This document shows, piece after piece, positions 11,059 to 24,479 of a stretch of DNA of 64,000 nucleotides. The position numbers and the translations under genes were made by a program. The notes below the pieces were generated by a model. It did not search any database. It saw only the letters and a list, made by a program, of their open reading frames with translations, and was not told where the DNA came from. Location of the stretch: the NCBI GenBank assembly GCA_958496175.1, contig OY292279.1:20770001-20834000 (forward strand). The letters are read 5' to 3'. The stretch is from Sisyra terminalis (Eukaryota > Arthropoda > Insecta > Neuroptera > Sisyridae). Position 1 is the first letter of the stretch, and every line of letters begins with the position of its first letter.

Positions 11059-13894
11059 AAAATTCATGCTGGAATACCACTCTAAGATTTTGGAAGTAGT
11101 TCAGAAGAACTTTCTTCGACTGCTTCCTTCTGGACTATTTCTTAAATCCTACAGTGGTAATCCTACATTAACTATACTTTGTTAAATGTAAGGTTTAGTG
11201 CTATGTAAAATCACAAGAAATTCGGAAAGATTCGGTGAAACTTCCGTTATGGTTTCACAAGAAAAAAGTTTAAGAAATTTTGGGCTGGAGTATCGAAGGA
11301 TAAAAAAGATACTTTTTAAAGAAGTACTTAAGAAAGAAGGAACGATACGTATTTCGTATTTCCGATACGTATACAGTTCTTAAGAAGCGGCTTTAGGAGT
11401 GAACTGACAAGAATAACAATAAAATTTTATAACGAGCCGAAATAAAAATGGACTAACTAATATCTATGCATGTCCAAAAAGTCAAGAATAACTGAGATTA
11501 TACGAATATTTGTATCTATTTGAGTATTAATATGTTTAAACAAATAAGATTTCAATTGTATACGATAAAAAATACTTTTTATTGTTAAATTCAATAATTT
11601 AAATTTATTAATTGTTAAAAATATGGCTATCTATCACTAGCGATAAATCAAACTTTACTTATCACTGTTAGGTGGTACGAAGTTCATTGAGTTCTCAAGT
11701 TATTGCATAATGTTTAACAATATAAAGAATTTCTTTTTAACTTTTCACAGAATTCTCGAATAAATTTTTTGAGGTTATTTCTAAGATTGTAAAATCTCCA
11801 GAAAAAAAAAAATTAATCTCTAAGATTGAATTCTTAATAGTATTTCCATTTTTTACTTGTGAAAACTAATATAGTTTAGTTTCAATTTATTTATATTTTT
11901 TTGCTCAAATGATTTAAAATTTTATTTGAGTTTGCTAAAAATGCACTCGTTAAAGTATAGAAAAAGTTAATCTTTCGTTCGTAAGTTTCATCATAAGTAA
12001 TCTTCTTATAATACATTGACAATACCTTTCAAGTTGAATTCAATATTTATCTTTTTGTCAAAATCTAGAAAATTCATCATCTTAAAATCCTTTTAAAAAA
12101 TTTGAAAAAAAATTTTGTATGTTAAAAAAATGTCCGTCTCAAATCGGTCATTTTATGAAGTATAATGAATATTGTTACCTACATAAAACATTTATGAGAA
12201 TTTAAATTGAAAATAAAATTATTTATTGGATTGAAAATAATGTGATAAGTAAAACTTTTTTAATCATTTTAATTTATTTTTTAGTACGGAGCTTTTCTTT
12301 CTGAGAAGCTAAAGTTCAATTTGCCAATTTAAAATTTTTAATGTTTAATTTAATATTATTGAAAAAAATCATTCTTAATTACCTATCAGTTGAGTAAATA
12401 ATTATAATTTGTCACAAATTCACCGTATTGATGATTAATAAATACATACGATTTGATCGTGAATTCTTGGGATGTAAAATATTAAAGGAAAAAACTTTCA
12501 AATTAAGGTCATCTACAATTCTAGTAGAATGAAAATGAAAAAATATATAAGAGATTAAATAGAAAATGATTTTCAGGACTATATTACATTCACTGTTAAC
12601 TACAACAGGGAATTCCAAATCTACTACAAATTATATGAATGTATTCTTTTTCTTCTTATTACTTTGAATCAATACAAATGCATTCGAAAATAATCTCTCG
12701 ATTCTCAGTAATTTCTTAAAAAAACTTTTTTCCAAAATTTTTTGTTTTTATTTCTTCATGATATATGAAATTCGGATTATATCTATATTTTTACTTTACT
12801 GAGATGGGATATCTTGATATACTCAATATGCTCACGTAACATGGATTGTTTATTCAGCCAATTTATATACCATTACTTTTCTTAAATAAATTTTTTTTTC
12901 TAATATATAAACTATTTTAACAATATCAAGAAAAACTTTTACATTGACACTTTTTCTGAACCATACAAACTCAATGATAAAGACGACTTACAAACACGCA
13001 ACATGTAGCTTTAAAACAAAAGAGATCCAATAAGTTTTATTGTTAGTGCTATCCATTGGTCATTTGGTTCATTAAACTGATGGAGGTTGATATTACGTTT
13101 TACAAATTTTTAATTATTTAATTTGTTTTAATTTGTGCCATTATCTTGTTATTTTTTTACGATTAATACTAATTGGTAAATTAACATTATCTGAGCTTCA
13201 AATTAAAACCTTATTTGTCTGATTTAGATAAAATTTATCCTATTAATGAACTTTTATAAGTACACCACTTCTCTTTGAATAGTATAATAAATTGTACTTA
13301 CGGTAATTAAATTGTTCAAAGCATATACCTAAAACGAACCATACTTTTTGGTATGTGAATAAAATTTTAATCTCAATAATAGAAGTCGGTTGTTGTCTAA
13401 ATAATTTCGGGAATGCTATTTTTTTTTTTGGTTTTTACCAGAAAAGTAAGTTTTGTTATTAACACTTTCACAAAAATATTTTGACCTTCTAAAAAATATC
13501 GGAAAATAATGTCGTTTCCGAATCTATAAACATTCAATTGTCATTTATTGACAAATGAGTTATTTCAAACTGTACCTAAGATGACGATTCTTATCATAAG
13601 AATGACTTGTTAACTCGTAAAAAAAATAAAAATGTTAATTGTTTCTAAACTTATATCAAAATGTTTTGACAAACAACTTAATGAATACAAATTTGGTATT
13701 GCAGGCACTTCTAGTTTTATAGGCTAGTAATGCAATGTTGCTACCAAATACATAGTTAGTAAATTTTTAAATGCATTAAATTTTAATTAATGCCCAATGA
13801 GGTTTCTTAAAATTCGAATTCAAAAATTTTAAGTTTTTTAACTCGTACCAACTCAGAATGATTAAAAATGTAAACAATATGACGTAAAGGGAGG
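11059..13894. other. AT-rich sequence, nothing recognised
   Basis: About 2.8 kb. The short frames at 11198-11383 (plus) and 12412-12618 (minus) have no recognisable motif. No inverted-repeat element was spotted. Confidence 0.5.
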
Positions 13895-15475
13895 AAGAGG
13901 TACCAAATCTATATCAGACAAGGAGCTGTCAAACATTCCTAGTCAATCGTGGGTAGGTAATCAAGTACTTCAAGTATCCAAGAATTTTTAACTGAGAAAA
14001 CCTTTTTCTGCAACACAATAATGCCAGGTTTTCCTGCGTGAAAAAAATAATAGAGGTGTCTGATGTAAATTAACCGTTTATAATCGTCCAAAGTTGTTCA
14101 ATCGGATTTCTACTTATTTTAATCGTTACAGCATTCTCTAATTGAAGAAAAGAAATTAAAAATTAAATATTGTTTGAAATATGATTTTCAGTTATTTTTT
14201 TTGTATTATAATTATTTTTACTATTATTGCACTAAAAATGTGCATACTAGATACCAAAAGATATATGCAGTAAAGAGTTCCTTAGAATTGATTTAAAATT
14301 AAAACTGTTTTCAAAATTTTATGATTCTTAATTAAATTACTTTTTTATTATCCTTAAAAATTATCAGTTCCAAATAATTAAAAAAATTTGTAAGTTTTTT
14401 TACATTAAAAGTTTACTATCAAATTAAACTGGCAAAACAGCTTTACATATTGAAAGTGCAAAAGTGTTACTTTCTAATATACAAAAATGCTGCAAAATGT
14501 ATTTAACCTACTTCTTGTTGATAAACACATATATCCTTTGATTTGAAAATATTTTATAAAACGAAGTTCTAAAATTTTCTAGTTGTATCAAGAAATATAA
14601 GTGTACTGTATTGGAATTAACTTTTTGATATACATTTATTAACAACTAATGATTAAAGCTTTTTAATATATTGTCTTATTATCCGTTCGTCTTACAGAAA
14701 ACTAATATTTAACTTTCTTTTTAAATTGAAAGCATCTCAAAGTGGCCAAGCATTATCAGTTACGAAAACCTTATTCTGCAATACAATAATGCTAGATTTC
14801 CCTGCAAAAAAATACCCATGAAAAAAAAAATTTTGGGTGGATTATGTTGACTAACCGATCATAATCGTCCAAAGTTATTCAATCGAATTTCTACTTATTT
14901 TAATCGTTACAGCAATTCTAAAGATTAAAAGAAATGATAATTCAAATGTGATATCCAATATTTTTTTCTGTTGTTTTTTAATTAATTTAAATATTATTGA
15001 ATTAAAAATTTGCATACTAGATACCAAAAGATTTATGAAGTAAAGAGTGTTTTAGGAGTAATTTAAAATTTAAACTTTTTCCAATATTTAAAGATTTTTA
15101 ATGACATTACTTTTAGGTCCCCTTTAATATTAACCGTTCCAAATATATAAAACAAATTGTAAGTTTTTTAAAATTAAAAGTTTACTATCGAATTGTCAAA
15201 AAAGCTTTCTATATTGAAAGTACAAAAGTGTTACTTTCTACAAAATATATTTAACCTTGTTTTTTTTGGTATATACATTTATCCTATGATTTAAAAATTT
15301 TATAAAACGAACAATTCAAAAACTTTTGTTGTATCACGAAGATTTAGTGTACTATGTTAATATAACTTTTTGACATACATTTATTAACAATTAATGAATA
15401 AAGCTTTTTAGTATATTTCCATATTTTCCGTTCTTAATCTTCCCGAAAATTTATTTTTTACTTTCTTTTTAAATT
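13895..15475 (+). repeat. Tandem pair of ~768-bp repeat units
   Basis: Unit 1 (about 13980-14735) and unit 2 (about 14750-15475) align along their length. Shared blocks include ATAATCGTCCAAAGTT, TTCTACTTATTTTAATCGTT, CATACTAGATACCAAAAGAT, AAGTGTTACTTTCTA and ACTTTCTTTTTAAATTGA. Each differs by many substitutions and small indels. A more diverged third copy at 35150-35560 shares the left part, including sequence upstream of 13980 (TCAAACATTCCTAGTCAAT region), so the family extends a little to the left. No coding frame. The class is unknown. Confidence 0.8.
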
Positions 15476-17796
15476 GATAAATTATTAGTTAAAGAATAAA
15501 TTCAATTATTTGATGATTACCTCAAGAAGAAATATCAAATAAAATGGGATAGTAAATTTGTTTTTCATTTCCTATTTTTTCTATTGTTGAGCTTTTACAA
15601 CATGGTTTAATAAAGTGGAATAGTTCCAGCGAACTACAGACTACACCTGATCACTAGGTTTTATCGGTTTTTTTTTCATTCTCAATATTTTGTTCGTTTT
15701 CAAAACAAGCTCGAATCATTATTGAAATTGACTTCACCATTCCAGAAAAGTTAAAAAAAACTTCAATATTGGAATTTGAAAACGATATAAAAGGCAAAGC
15801 TTTGGAAGTTCATAATTGAAGGCTGAGTATTCCAATAGAAAAATTTCAAATTTAATTAAAAACACGGGAGAGATTAGAGCAAATGTGCTGAACAGAAAGG
15901 CGATTAATTGGAGTGGATGTTATGTTTTTCAGAAAATACAGGTTGTACATTTGCAGGGGGTAGTATTTACTGAAACATACATTTGTTCTTAATGGATGCA
16001 CACATTTGTTTGAATTTATGCAGAATGAGGGTTTGGGAAATTGGAAAACTTCCAAAAAATACTACAAGGAATTTGTGGAAAAAAAGGAATTTCCTTATTT
16101 GTTTTTTTTGTGTTTCTGCAGAAAGAATGTTTTTATATGGTGGTTTTTTGGTGAAATATTTTTCATCAAGTGAAACTCGGAATTTGATTTAATTTATGGA
16201 CGAGGATATATATTTGAAAACTAATTGAAATGTATTGCTAATTGAATGAAGGTACTTTTGTCGTCGAATTGAAAAGTTTGATAAATAATTTGATAAATCA
16301 TTCGAATTTGAACCTGAACTTTTCTAATAATGAAATGCAATTTTGAGTCATAAATCCCAAGAGAAAGATCGTTAACTAGGTTGAACAATCAGCACGTTTC
16401 AGCGATATTCTTCATGTAACAATATCCAATTCAATGTTGTAAATTTAACATTAACGCTCAACAACTTTTCGTGTAACTCACCTTAATTCAATTTAAACTC
16501 GAAAGTTTTAAGCAGACATTTCTTCACTGATCGACGGCAATAACACAAATGCGAGGAAACTTTATTTTTCACGTTTACAACAATTACATTTCAACTAATT
16601 GTTAAGTGAAACTTTTTTTTTCAATGGTTGTATAACAACTTTTATAACTTTAAATTTTAACAAAACCACTCACATATTCAAAATAATTCACTGCTTTTCA
16701 ATTATAAAAAGTTTTCAACTTAATTTTGATAATGCAACAATTGAGAAAAAAATTGTAAAAAAAATTTTTAGTCAAAAAATTTAAAAAAAAAAATAAATCA
16801 TTCGTCACAAAAACAAGGAAAATCCTGAAAATAACTTTTTTCTGTTTAACAATAGTTGCGATGTCGTAAAGCTTAGTATTTCGTTATCGGAACGTTTGTC
16901 CTAACCAGAGCTTTTACGGACGTGAACTGTGTGAAGAAAGTTCCGTTGCGTTGCGTTGCGATTTATCGTTCGTTCAAAGGATAATACAGGAGCGCATGCT
17001 TTGTGTGTGAATTATAATAAAAATAACTTTAAAGCCTGCATTTTATTATGCATTAATTTATAAACTCATAAAAAAATTTTGATAAAAAATAATAACTTTA
17101 TAATGAACTACATTCTTACCTAAATCAAATTAATCACTAAAGTATTCGTTTGTACATGCAAATACCCTACATTTATTAGGCGAGGAACTAATTTAATTCC
17201 GCTTCAACGTTCTTGCATTGAAGATAAAATATTGATGTTTTCAATTCTCATTTGTCGTAAGAGTAACAAAGTGCAATATTAGATTAAGAGAAGTTAAACT
17301 ATCATTATATTTTGTGCATTGGCGTACGTTGATAATTTGTCTGAAGTTGGTGAAACCAATCCCGAAAGACTTTTCTAGTTTTGAGGTACTACAAATAACA
17401 TTCCAAAATTTTCATTTGCATATCGTGAAAATTGGAGTCTTATTTCGTAACTATTAACAGAATTATTAACGTAATTATTAAAATCAGATCCAAAATATTG
17501 AAAATTTTGCAGGAGTTTGCCAGTTTTAATTGATGGGAATTGAAGTAAAAACATAATTATTTCATAATTTTATAAATGTCAAAGAATGTACCACGTCATA
17601 AAACCAAAAGACAAAATTTTTAGTCTCGTGATATTTTAGGAGATAAATTGATTTTGAATATTTCTTAAAAGTTTACATGGAATGAAAAATTACTGAGCTT
17701 AGAGTATTGGTAGAAGCAGTGGCGGAGTTAAGGATGTTATTGAAGTATATCAGAATGCTACCAACAACTAAAAATTGAAGATAATGTTTGGCTCAT
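15476..17796. other. AT-rich sequence, nothing recognised
   Basis: Contains overlapping short frames on both strands at 15852-16192 and another at 16599-16784, none with a recognisable motif. A GTTGC pentamer is repeated three times near 16945-16962, too short to call a satellite. Confidence 0.5.
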
Positions 17797-18007
17797 GTGT
17801 ACTTTAGCACACCCACAATCTGGCAATGTTTCATTTTCAACTTTGTTTTTAATTTAATTCGCCATTAAATCGGTCCATAATGAAAATTCAGCCACATAAG
17901 AGAGAATTATACCATATTAGAATTGAATTAACAAAAATATCGCGAATTAAATTAAAAACAAAGTCGAAAATGCAACGTTGTCAGATTGTGGGTGTGCTTA
18001 AGTACAC
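17797..18007. mobile_element. Small MITE, family copy 1 (211 bp)
   Basis: Terminal inverted repeats of about 65 bp. The outer part reads GTGTACTTTAGCACACCCAC on the left and GTGTACTTAAGCACACCCAC on the right, read inward. The inner part is CTGGCAATG (left) or CTGACAACG (right) followed by a CAACTTTGTTTTTAATTTAA type block. The centre carries AAATCGGTCCATAATGA. The inner part and centre match copy 2 at 19496-19712, but the outer 22 bp do not. No coding sequence. Confidence 0.85.
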
Positions 18008-19164
18008 TTAAGCGTAATGTTTCTTTTTCAATATTAATGCACCTATGCAAATTTGAAAATAATTCAGTAAGTAGTTAAAAAGTAATTGTAATTTAGAAAC
18101 ACTATGATTTCACAAGTAATCTGATAGAGATTTGGTAATAGAACAGATTAAATTTATTTTTATTACCGAAAAAAAAATTTACTAGGCGTCCAAAATATTC
18201 AAAATATGAAGCTTAAATTTTATACTACTAATTTTGTTTAAATTTATTTGAATTCACTTTACGGTTTTTAAGAAACAAGTTAAAAATAGATCAAAAATGT
18301 GGTTTTTGCTTGATAAATTGATAACTGTACAAGAAAGTGTGGCAACACTGTCGTCAGACCCACCGTCTTGTATATAATACAAGCTGTGTTAGTACATGAA
18401 ATGAATAATTTATCTTTTTCACACTCATCAGTTCACTGTTTAAAGCGCAAAAGGATGAAATATGTTATTTATTTTCAAAATAAATTGATAATATTATATA
18501 AAATTATTAATAATTTCTTTTCATTCTATAGACATTCTATAGTTGTTAATGCTGCCAACCTATAAATTCGACAGCGTTATCACGTTTTCATAATTTTTTA
18601 TAATATAGAATTATTAATTAAATATTAATTCTTTAGTTAATTGTCTGTAAATTGTTTTAATTTAATTGTCTTAAAAATATGCTAAATAATGTTATATTTA
18701 TAGTTTAAACAAACTAAAAATTCTGCATTCCAAAAGTTGGTTAAACATTTTCTAATTTTTTTTTTTATTTTTATGAAATTTCCGATTTTTCCTTAAGCTA
18801 TATAAACAGTTTTTTAAGTTTCGACCTATTTATTCACCTCATGATACGCTATATGACGTAATTATTCACGAATTTTAATTTTTATGTACTTTTGTCTCCG
18901 ATTATATTTCCATAACATCCTCATATTCGATGCCGCTCTAGGCTCATTCCATATGTCTCCCTTGTTACTAAATAAAAAAATGGTTACTAAGATAAGACAA
19001 CTTCTTTGGAAATATTTCAATTATGTATTAGTCATAATAAACCTTTTAAGAAATTATTTTTTTAAACATTTATTAAATACAATTTTATTTTCATAATTTT
19101 GTTCAAAAAATAAAATAACTAATAGTTTTTTCTCAACATCACCAATGATAATTAGGTACTTATT
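18008..19164. other. AT-rich sequence, nothing recognised
   Basis: Short plus-strand frames at 18368-18565 and 18884-19096 have no recognisable motif. No repeat identified. Confidence 0.5.
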
Positions 19165-19364
19165 CTACCAATGGCTGGTTTGCACGAAAACGTTGAATAT
19201 TTCATCGTTATCGATTTTTTGGACAAAGTGGAATTCAATAAATAATGCCAAAACATTAAGTGTATTACTACTCATAATTGTACGTAAGTAACGTTGCATT
19301 TTTTGGTGGGAAAAGATGGAAAAAGATCTTTCTCTTAAAGAATTTGTCACTGGGACTTAAATAA
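19165..19364 (-). pseudogene. hAT transposase C-terminal (dimerisation) fragment
   Basis: The minus strand encodes PVTNSLRERSFS, then QRYLRTIMSSNTLNVLAL, then IEFHFVQKIDNDEIFNVF before a stop at 19165. This is the order of the hAT dimerisation region: (A)S-ERSFS, then the Lys/Arg-Thr-x-x-Arg-x-x-Met helix, LN-LAL-S-IE, then a D-x-DEI-x-F tail. In the family this region lets transposase subunits associate in the nucleus. Only about 65 residues remain. A stop lies immediately upstream of PVTN, and the catalytic core is missing. A small MITE sits 130 bp away, but its ends are not hAT-like, so no link is claimed. Confidence 0.8.
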
Positions 19365-19495
19365 GTGAGCAGAAAAATGACATTAGGGTACACGTTCCGA
19401 GAATTCAATATGTTTCATATGTATTGCATAGCAGATATCTTCAGTATTTTATATGAGCTTTAGGTACATAATCGAATTGAATTCATTATTTTACA

Positions 19496-19712
19496 CAAGT
19501 GCCTTTTAAAATAGTTAAATCTGGCAACGTTGAATTTTCGACTTTGTTTTTAAGTTAATTGGCGAATAAATCGGTTCATAATGACAATTTAGCCTCAAAA
19601 GAAAAAAAAATATTCCATATTAAATTTGAATTAACAAAAAAAATCATGAAAAGAATAAAAAATAAAGTTGAAAATGCAACGTTGCCAGATTTGAATTTCT
19701 AAAAGGGACTTG
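19496..19712. mobile_element. Small MITE, family copy 2 (217 bp)
   Basis: The ends are inverted: left CAAGTGCCTTTTAAAATAG and right, read inward, CAAGTCCCTTTTAGAAAT, each followed by AATCTGGCAACG. Inner blocks CGACTTTGTTTTTAAGTTAA and AAATCGGTTCATAATGA match copy 1 at 17797-18007. The outermost ~24 bp are inverted within this copy but differ from those of copy 1. No coding sequence. Confidence 0.85.
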
Positions 19713-20744
19713 AGCTCATTATTTGTTTACGTAAGTCTCTTCTAAATCGTCAGCATACTAAATTGTTTTAGATAAGTACAACGTATTTCGACTACCAAGG
19801 TTTAGATAGGTCTTTATATGTTCTGGTCAAAATGGAACGAATTTTACTAGAAGTTCTGCAGTTCCTAAAATATTACCATTATCTCAGATCTAAAACATAT
19901 TACCAATATAATTTGTTTTGAATATCTTTATTTTGAGTATCCAATTTTATTTGACATAAATCCATTATTGAATATTGAATACAAATAATTATTGATGGTT
20001 AGCACTTTATTTTTTTCTATTAGACATTTTGAACTTTGATTAGAATGAATACACATTTTCGCAAAGTATGTCTAGAAAAATAATGCTGGATTTTTAAGGA
20101 GAAGAATTTTTTTTCGAAAAACATAATAAACACGATAGATTCCAATTAAATTAAATTCGCTAGAATTGATCATTAAATTAGTTATATTTTTTATCAAAAA
20201 AATAAGAAAATTGAACAGAAGGTTTAATTGGTTAGTTTGTACACTATCAAAGAAAGGTAAAAAATTCCTAAATTAGTTCTTTTTCAATCCAAAAGATCAA
20301 GTTTATCTGATTGATTAAAGGATATTATTATCTTTTTTCTCATTCACTGAAAATGTCGTTCTTAACTAACAATTTCCGTTTGTGAAGGCTATTTTAAGAT
20401 CATTTTGACAAACTGTATGTTTGCTAAATGAAATCTTCCAATGATCTTTTTGTCTTTAATTAAAATTTTTCGTCTTCCTCAAAAGTAATTTTAAATCCAA
20501 TTATTTTCGGTTGTGCACATTGATGCAAAAACTTAAATAGCAATTCACCTTATAAATTATGAAGACGGTGTTTGATCGAAAGACTGAGTAGATGTATGAA
20601 CATTTTATCATTTTTATTTTCGTAATTGCTTGCCATAAAATTTGCAAATAATTTTTATTTCCAAAAATTGACATATAATTGTAATAAGTCCAATTTCAAA
20701 AGTGTAACCAAAATTTTAAAGTAAAGTTTCAGATTCTCGATGAT
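19713..20744. other. AT-rich sequence, nothing recognised
   Basis: No frame, inverted repeat or TE protein signature was found in this kilobase. Confidence 0.5.
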
Positions 20745-21286
20745 GATAAATTGGTAAAAATATTCAAAGGACTAGGATCAAATAATAATCAGTCAAAACT
20801 ATTTCTTACATGCGCGACGTTTCGACCCGGTTATTGAGCCTTCCTCAGGCGTTCTGAAATATCATAGCCATTTTTTTATTAGTACCAAAAATACAAACAG
20901 TTATTACAATGAATTCTTTCATACCGTAAATGACTCATCAATGCTGAGCTTAACTAATTTTTAAGTATTTTTATTCAAAATTATTTTATATATTTTTATT
21001 GAAAAATTTTTAAGTATCTTGGGAGTTCTATGATTGTTTTTACCAACTGTACCGTACAAAAATGAATTGATAATGATTATTTTTAACAAGGTTAAAGCGA
21101 TTCTTTACGCTATAAAAGAATTCATTGTAATAATTGTTTGATTTTTGGTATTAATAAAAAAATGGCTATGATATTTCGGACGCCTAGGAAGGCTTAATAA
21201 CCGGGCCGAAATGTCGCCCATGTAATAAATAGTTTTGACTGATTATTATTTGATCCTGGTCCTCTGAATATTTTTACCAATTTATC
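20745..21286. mobile_element. 542-bp fold-back element with ~200-bp inverted arms
   Basis: The left arm (20745 to about 20935) returns inverted at about 21100-21286 with few differences. Shared blocks are AAATTGGTAAAAATATTCA, GGATCAAATAATAATCAGTC, AAAACTATTT and ATATCATAGCCATTTTTTTA. In each arm lies a GC-richer segment: GCGACGTTTCGACCCGGTTA then TTGAGCCTTCCTCAGGCGTT on the left, and GCGACATTTCGGCCCGGTTA then TTAAGCCTTCCTAGGCGTCC on the right. The ends GATAAATTGG are identical. It has no transposase frame and would fold into a long hairpin if transcribed. Confidence 0.85.
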
Positions 21287-23711
21287 GAAATTTTAATTTA
21301 TATCAGAATTAGGTAATCTTTTGCATTTTTTTCTACTTTTTCCTTATTTTTTATCAGGATCAGCATAAATTGGCTATACAATATTCAGTTCAAAGTTTTT
21401 TTGCCATTTATATAGGGTAAGAAATATTTTCATAGAAAACAACTGCAACTATGTATATCTAAGGATCCAATACTCTAAGACGCATAGCACCTGAAGTTTT
21501 AAATAAATAAAAATTATTAACTTCGTATACTATACCTGTGGTTTTGGAACAAAAGTTTTACAATTTTTGTAAACATCTAATCGAGAAAATGTAATTAGTT
21601 TTTCGTCGGCTATCTTAAAGTCATTTAAAACTTTAAATCTTGAAAGAACTTTAAAACGCTTATAAAAAATTAAATTTGAATATAACATTTTTTCTTTTAT
21701 AAATTTACCGGGCTGATAAAAAGTAAAGTATTTTATATTTAATTTATGTACTCGCATTAAAACTTGTATTAATTATTCAGGATTGATTTTTGTTTTCGCA
21801 GGAAGTAATAATTCAATAATCATCTAGTTTGAATATATGCTTTCAAAAGATACACAAAAAAAGTGTATTTTTTCAATTATTTTTCATCTTTATACTAAAT
21901 TTTATCTGTTTAAAATTATAATAAGCAAATTAAATATTTGTTACCTTACATACAAATACATACGATTCGTTTCGGAAAAATGAATTCCAAATACAACAGT
22001 AAAAATATATAAAAAGCTTGTATACTTAACGACATGGATGCAATAAAAAAAGTTTAACTGGATCAAGTTCTGTTCAAGAAATTAATAGTTTTAGGTTGAT
22101 GAAATAAAGTAAAGATGGTAAATTATATACAAAAATAAATTTATGATTGAAAACTTTACAATGTAAAATCTTTAGCTTATAAAACTATTAAAGGAATTTT
22201 AATTGTTTTACTTGTAATTTTAATTTGGTATTTATATCTTCAAGCTATAAAATTAATCTTTATTTCTAAAAGTATGAGATTACATTTAAATTAGTTCTCA
22301 TGTCGATAGTTTAAAAGATATTGTCGAGAGTTCGAAAACTTGCACTAAATAAATTAAATAAATCCAAGCACAAGGAAATGCACTATAAATTATAATATAT
22401 TTAACGATGACTTTCGTATCTGCCGATTTTATGTTCTTCTAGCCAAAGTGAATATTGACTAAGTCCATTAAATTCTATTCAACTTCTAATCGCTTAAAAA
22501 TATTGAATATATTTGATATTAATTAAAAAAAAATGAAGTTTACTAAATTTTCAACTTTTTTTGATTTGTTTTACTAATTGAAAATTGAAATCATCATTAT
22601 GTAGTAATAAAAAGAGAAAATTAAAATTTTCAGATGCTTTGGTCGACAGACTTTATTATCCGCACCTTAGTACTTCTTAGTAGTGAATATTTCTTTATAA
22701 TTGTAAAAAAATTCAAGCCGAAAAAACGACCAATAAATAAATACTTATTTAAATTATCGACTCTCAATACACATTATTTTATATAAAAATACTATTTTTT
22801 GCACTTTTAAATACACCTGCGTTAATGCATATATCAACGGTAACATATACGGCAATGAATAATTTTACATTTAGTTCAAAATAATATTATATTTTCGCTA
22901 AAAGTCTATTTTGACACCTTCAAGATATTTCAATTTACGTGAAAAGTTTCAGAACGTAACTGCCTATAAACTACGTAACGCATTTTTGTTATTACTCCCC
23001 ATCTCCTAGTATATATAACCTCATGTTAATATTTAGACGATTCCACATTCCATTTCAGCAGTGTTTGGTAAAATGTAATCATATTTAGCTGAATAAATAA
23101 ATAGAAGTTATACCTTTACTTCAAATCTAAAACTATTTTTACATAAGAAATTGTGCGTAAAACTATTTCGTTAGCGATATTATTCGTAAAACCGGATAGA
23201 AAAGAAACATACATATAAGATACATAAAATTAATAAAATAAAAACTAAGAATAATATAAAAACAAGCGTTAAATAGGATGTGGGTTTACTAACATTGTTT
23301 AGAAAACAAGTATTCTCATACACAAAGGATATTACACTTGACGTTATAATACACGATTATGCATCCTTTTTACCCTTCTAATAACACATGATACAAAATA
23401 GTATAACCTATGAAATAAAGTCCGGACAATGGGGTCAACCCCTATACCAAAGTACATTGGGGAATCTAATGGAACTCATTCGTTTTCAGTAACTAAAAGA
23501 TGCACCCCTGCATGTGTTCCAAACCAAATTAACACAAATAAAAATAAAAAAAATAGTTTATAAGGCCCCATATCAATAGTCAGGTATATTTGAAAATTTC
23601 TTGGTTCTTATATTCGTAAACATAACCTCCCAATTAAGTGATTTCAACTCATTTAAAATTTGAATAAACACTAGGATATGATATTTTTGGGATCTCAAAA
23701 GCAAAAAGAGA
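21287..23711. other. AT-rich sequence, nothing recognised
   Basis: About 2.4 kb. The minus frame at 21530-21757 shows no motif. No repeat element recognised. Confidence 0.5.
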
Positions 23712-23890
23712 CTTAATTGGTAACGTTGCATTTTTAATTGGTTTTTAAATTAATTACACAAAGAAATTAGGTTACAAAGAAAATTTATTAACAAAGAAGC
23801 AAATAATACAATATAAGAAATGAATTTAAAAAAAATGCGAGTTAAATGAAAAACAAAGTAGAAAATGCAACGTTGGCAGTTTATTCAATT
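23712..23890. mobile_element. Small MITE, family copy 3 (diverged)
   Basis: The left part reads TTAATTGGTAACGTTGCATT and the right part, read inward, contains CTGCCAACGTTGCATTTTCT then ACTTTGTTTTTCAT. This matches the inner arms of the copies at 17797 and 19496. The outer arms are poorly matched and the edges are approximate. It is the most decayed of the three copies. Confidence 0.65.
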
Positions 23891-24224
23891 TACAACCCAG
23901 CACTGACAAACTGACATATGACATAACGAAATGACAGTTGAAACCAATGACAATAATCAAAATTGAGACAGTAATGATTAAATTAAATGATTAAAGTTTA
24001 CAATCTTTGTCCTTTGTCTTTACCGCCATAAACACATTTGCCTATTATTTTGACATATAAAGTAAAAATTGTACCAAATTTTAGTTATCACAAACTACTA
24101 ATCATTGATGTACCATTTAAGCCACTACCGAAATATGCAACGGCATGTGGATTAAAAACATGTTTTTAATTACGACAAGTAAGTATAGCTTCTTTAGTGC
24201 GTTCATTAGTGCATACACCATTTT
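23891..24224. other. AT-rich sequence, nothing recognised
   Basis: No frame or repeat recognised. Confidence 0.5.
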
Positions 24225-24416
24225 TTTTTAAATTTTTATTTACCGTCGCTTAATAACTACCAAGGTCGTTAGGGTTAATAAAAATCCGTAAATCGAAAAA
24301 TATTAGAAATTTGCTCGCTACGAGATTTAAATCCAACACCTACAGATTAGGAGTGGTCACTAGGACCCTAGCAGGCTCCTATCAGTTTTGGAGCAGCCTC
24401 TGACTACTCGGCTAAA
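24225..24416 (-). mobile_element. tRNA-derived SINE, copy 1
   Basis: On the minus strand the head reads TAGCCGAGTAGTCAGAGG (24397-24414), which fits the A box of a class II (Ser/Leu-like) tRNA. A B-box-like GTGTTGGATTTAAATCTC follows at 24322-24339. The 58-bp gap between the boxes is right for a tRNA with a long variable arm. Behind it comes a body with GTAGCGAGCAAATTTCTAAT, then a tail GACCTTGGTAGTTATTAAG and GACGGTAAAT, then an A-rich end. The copy at 51752-51931 shares the GTAACGAGCAAATTTTCGAT block and the tail, so this is a genuine SINE family driven by an internal RNA polymerase III promoter. It lies just beside a jockey RT fragment on the same strand. Confidence 0.85.
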
Positions 24417-24479
24417 GAAATTTTTATTTCCATAAATAATTTTGGCTCTTCTCTCATAACAGTTGGTAACATTACCAAT

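Noticed and set aside
16940..16965. GTTGC repeat as a satellite
   Set aside because: Only three units; too short to mean anything.
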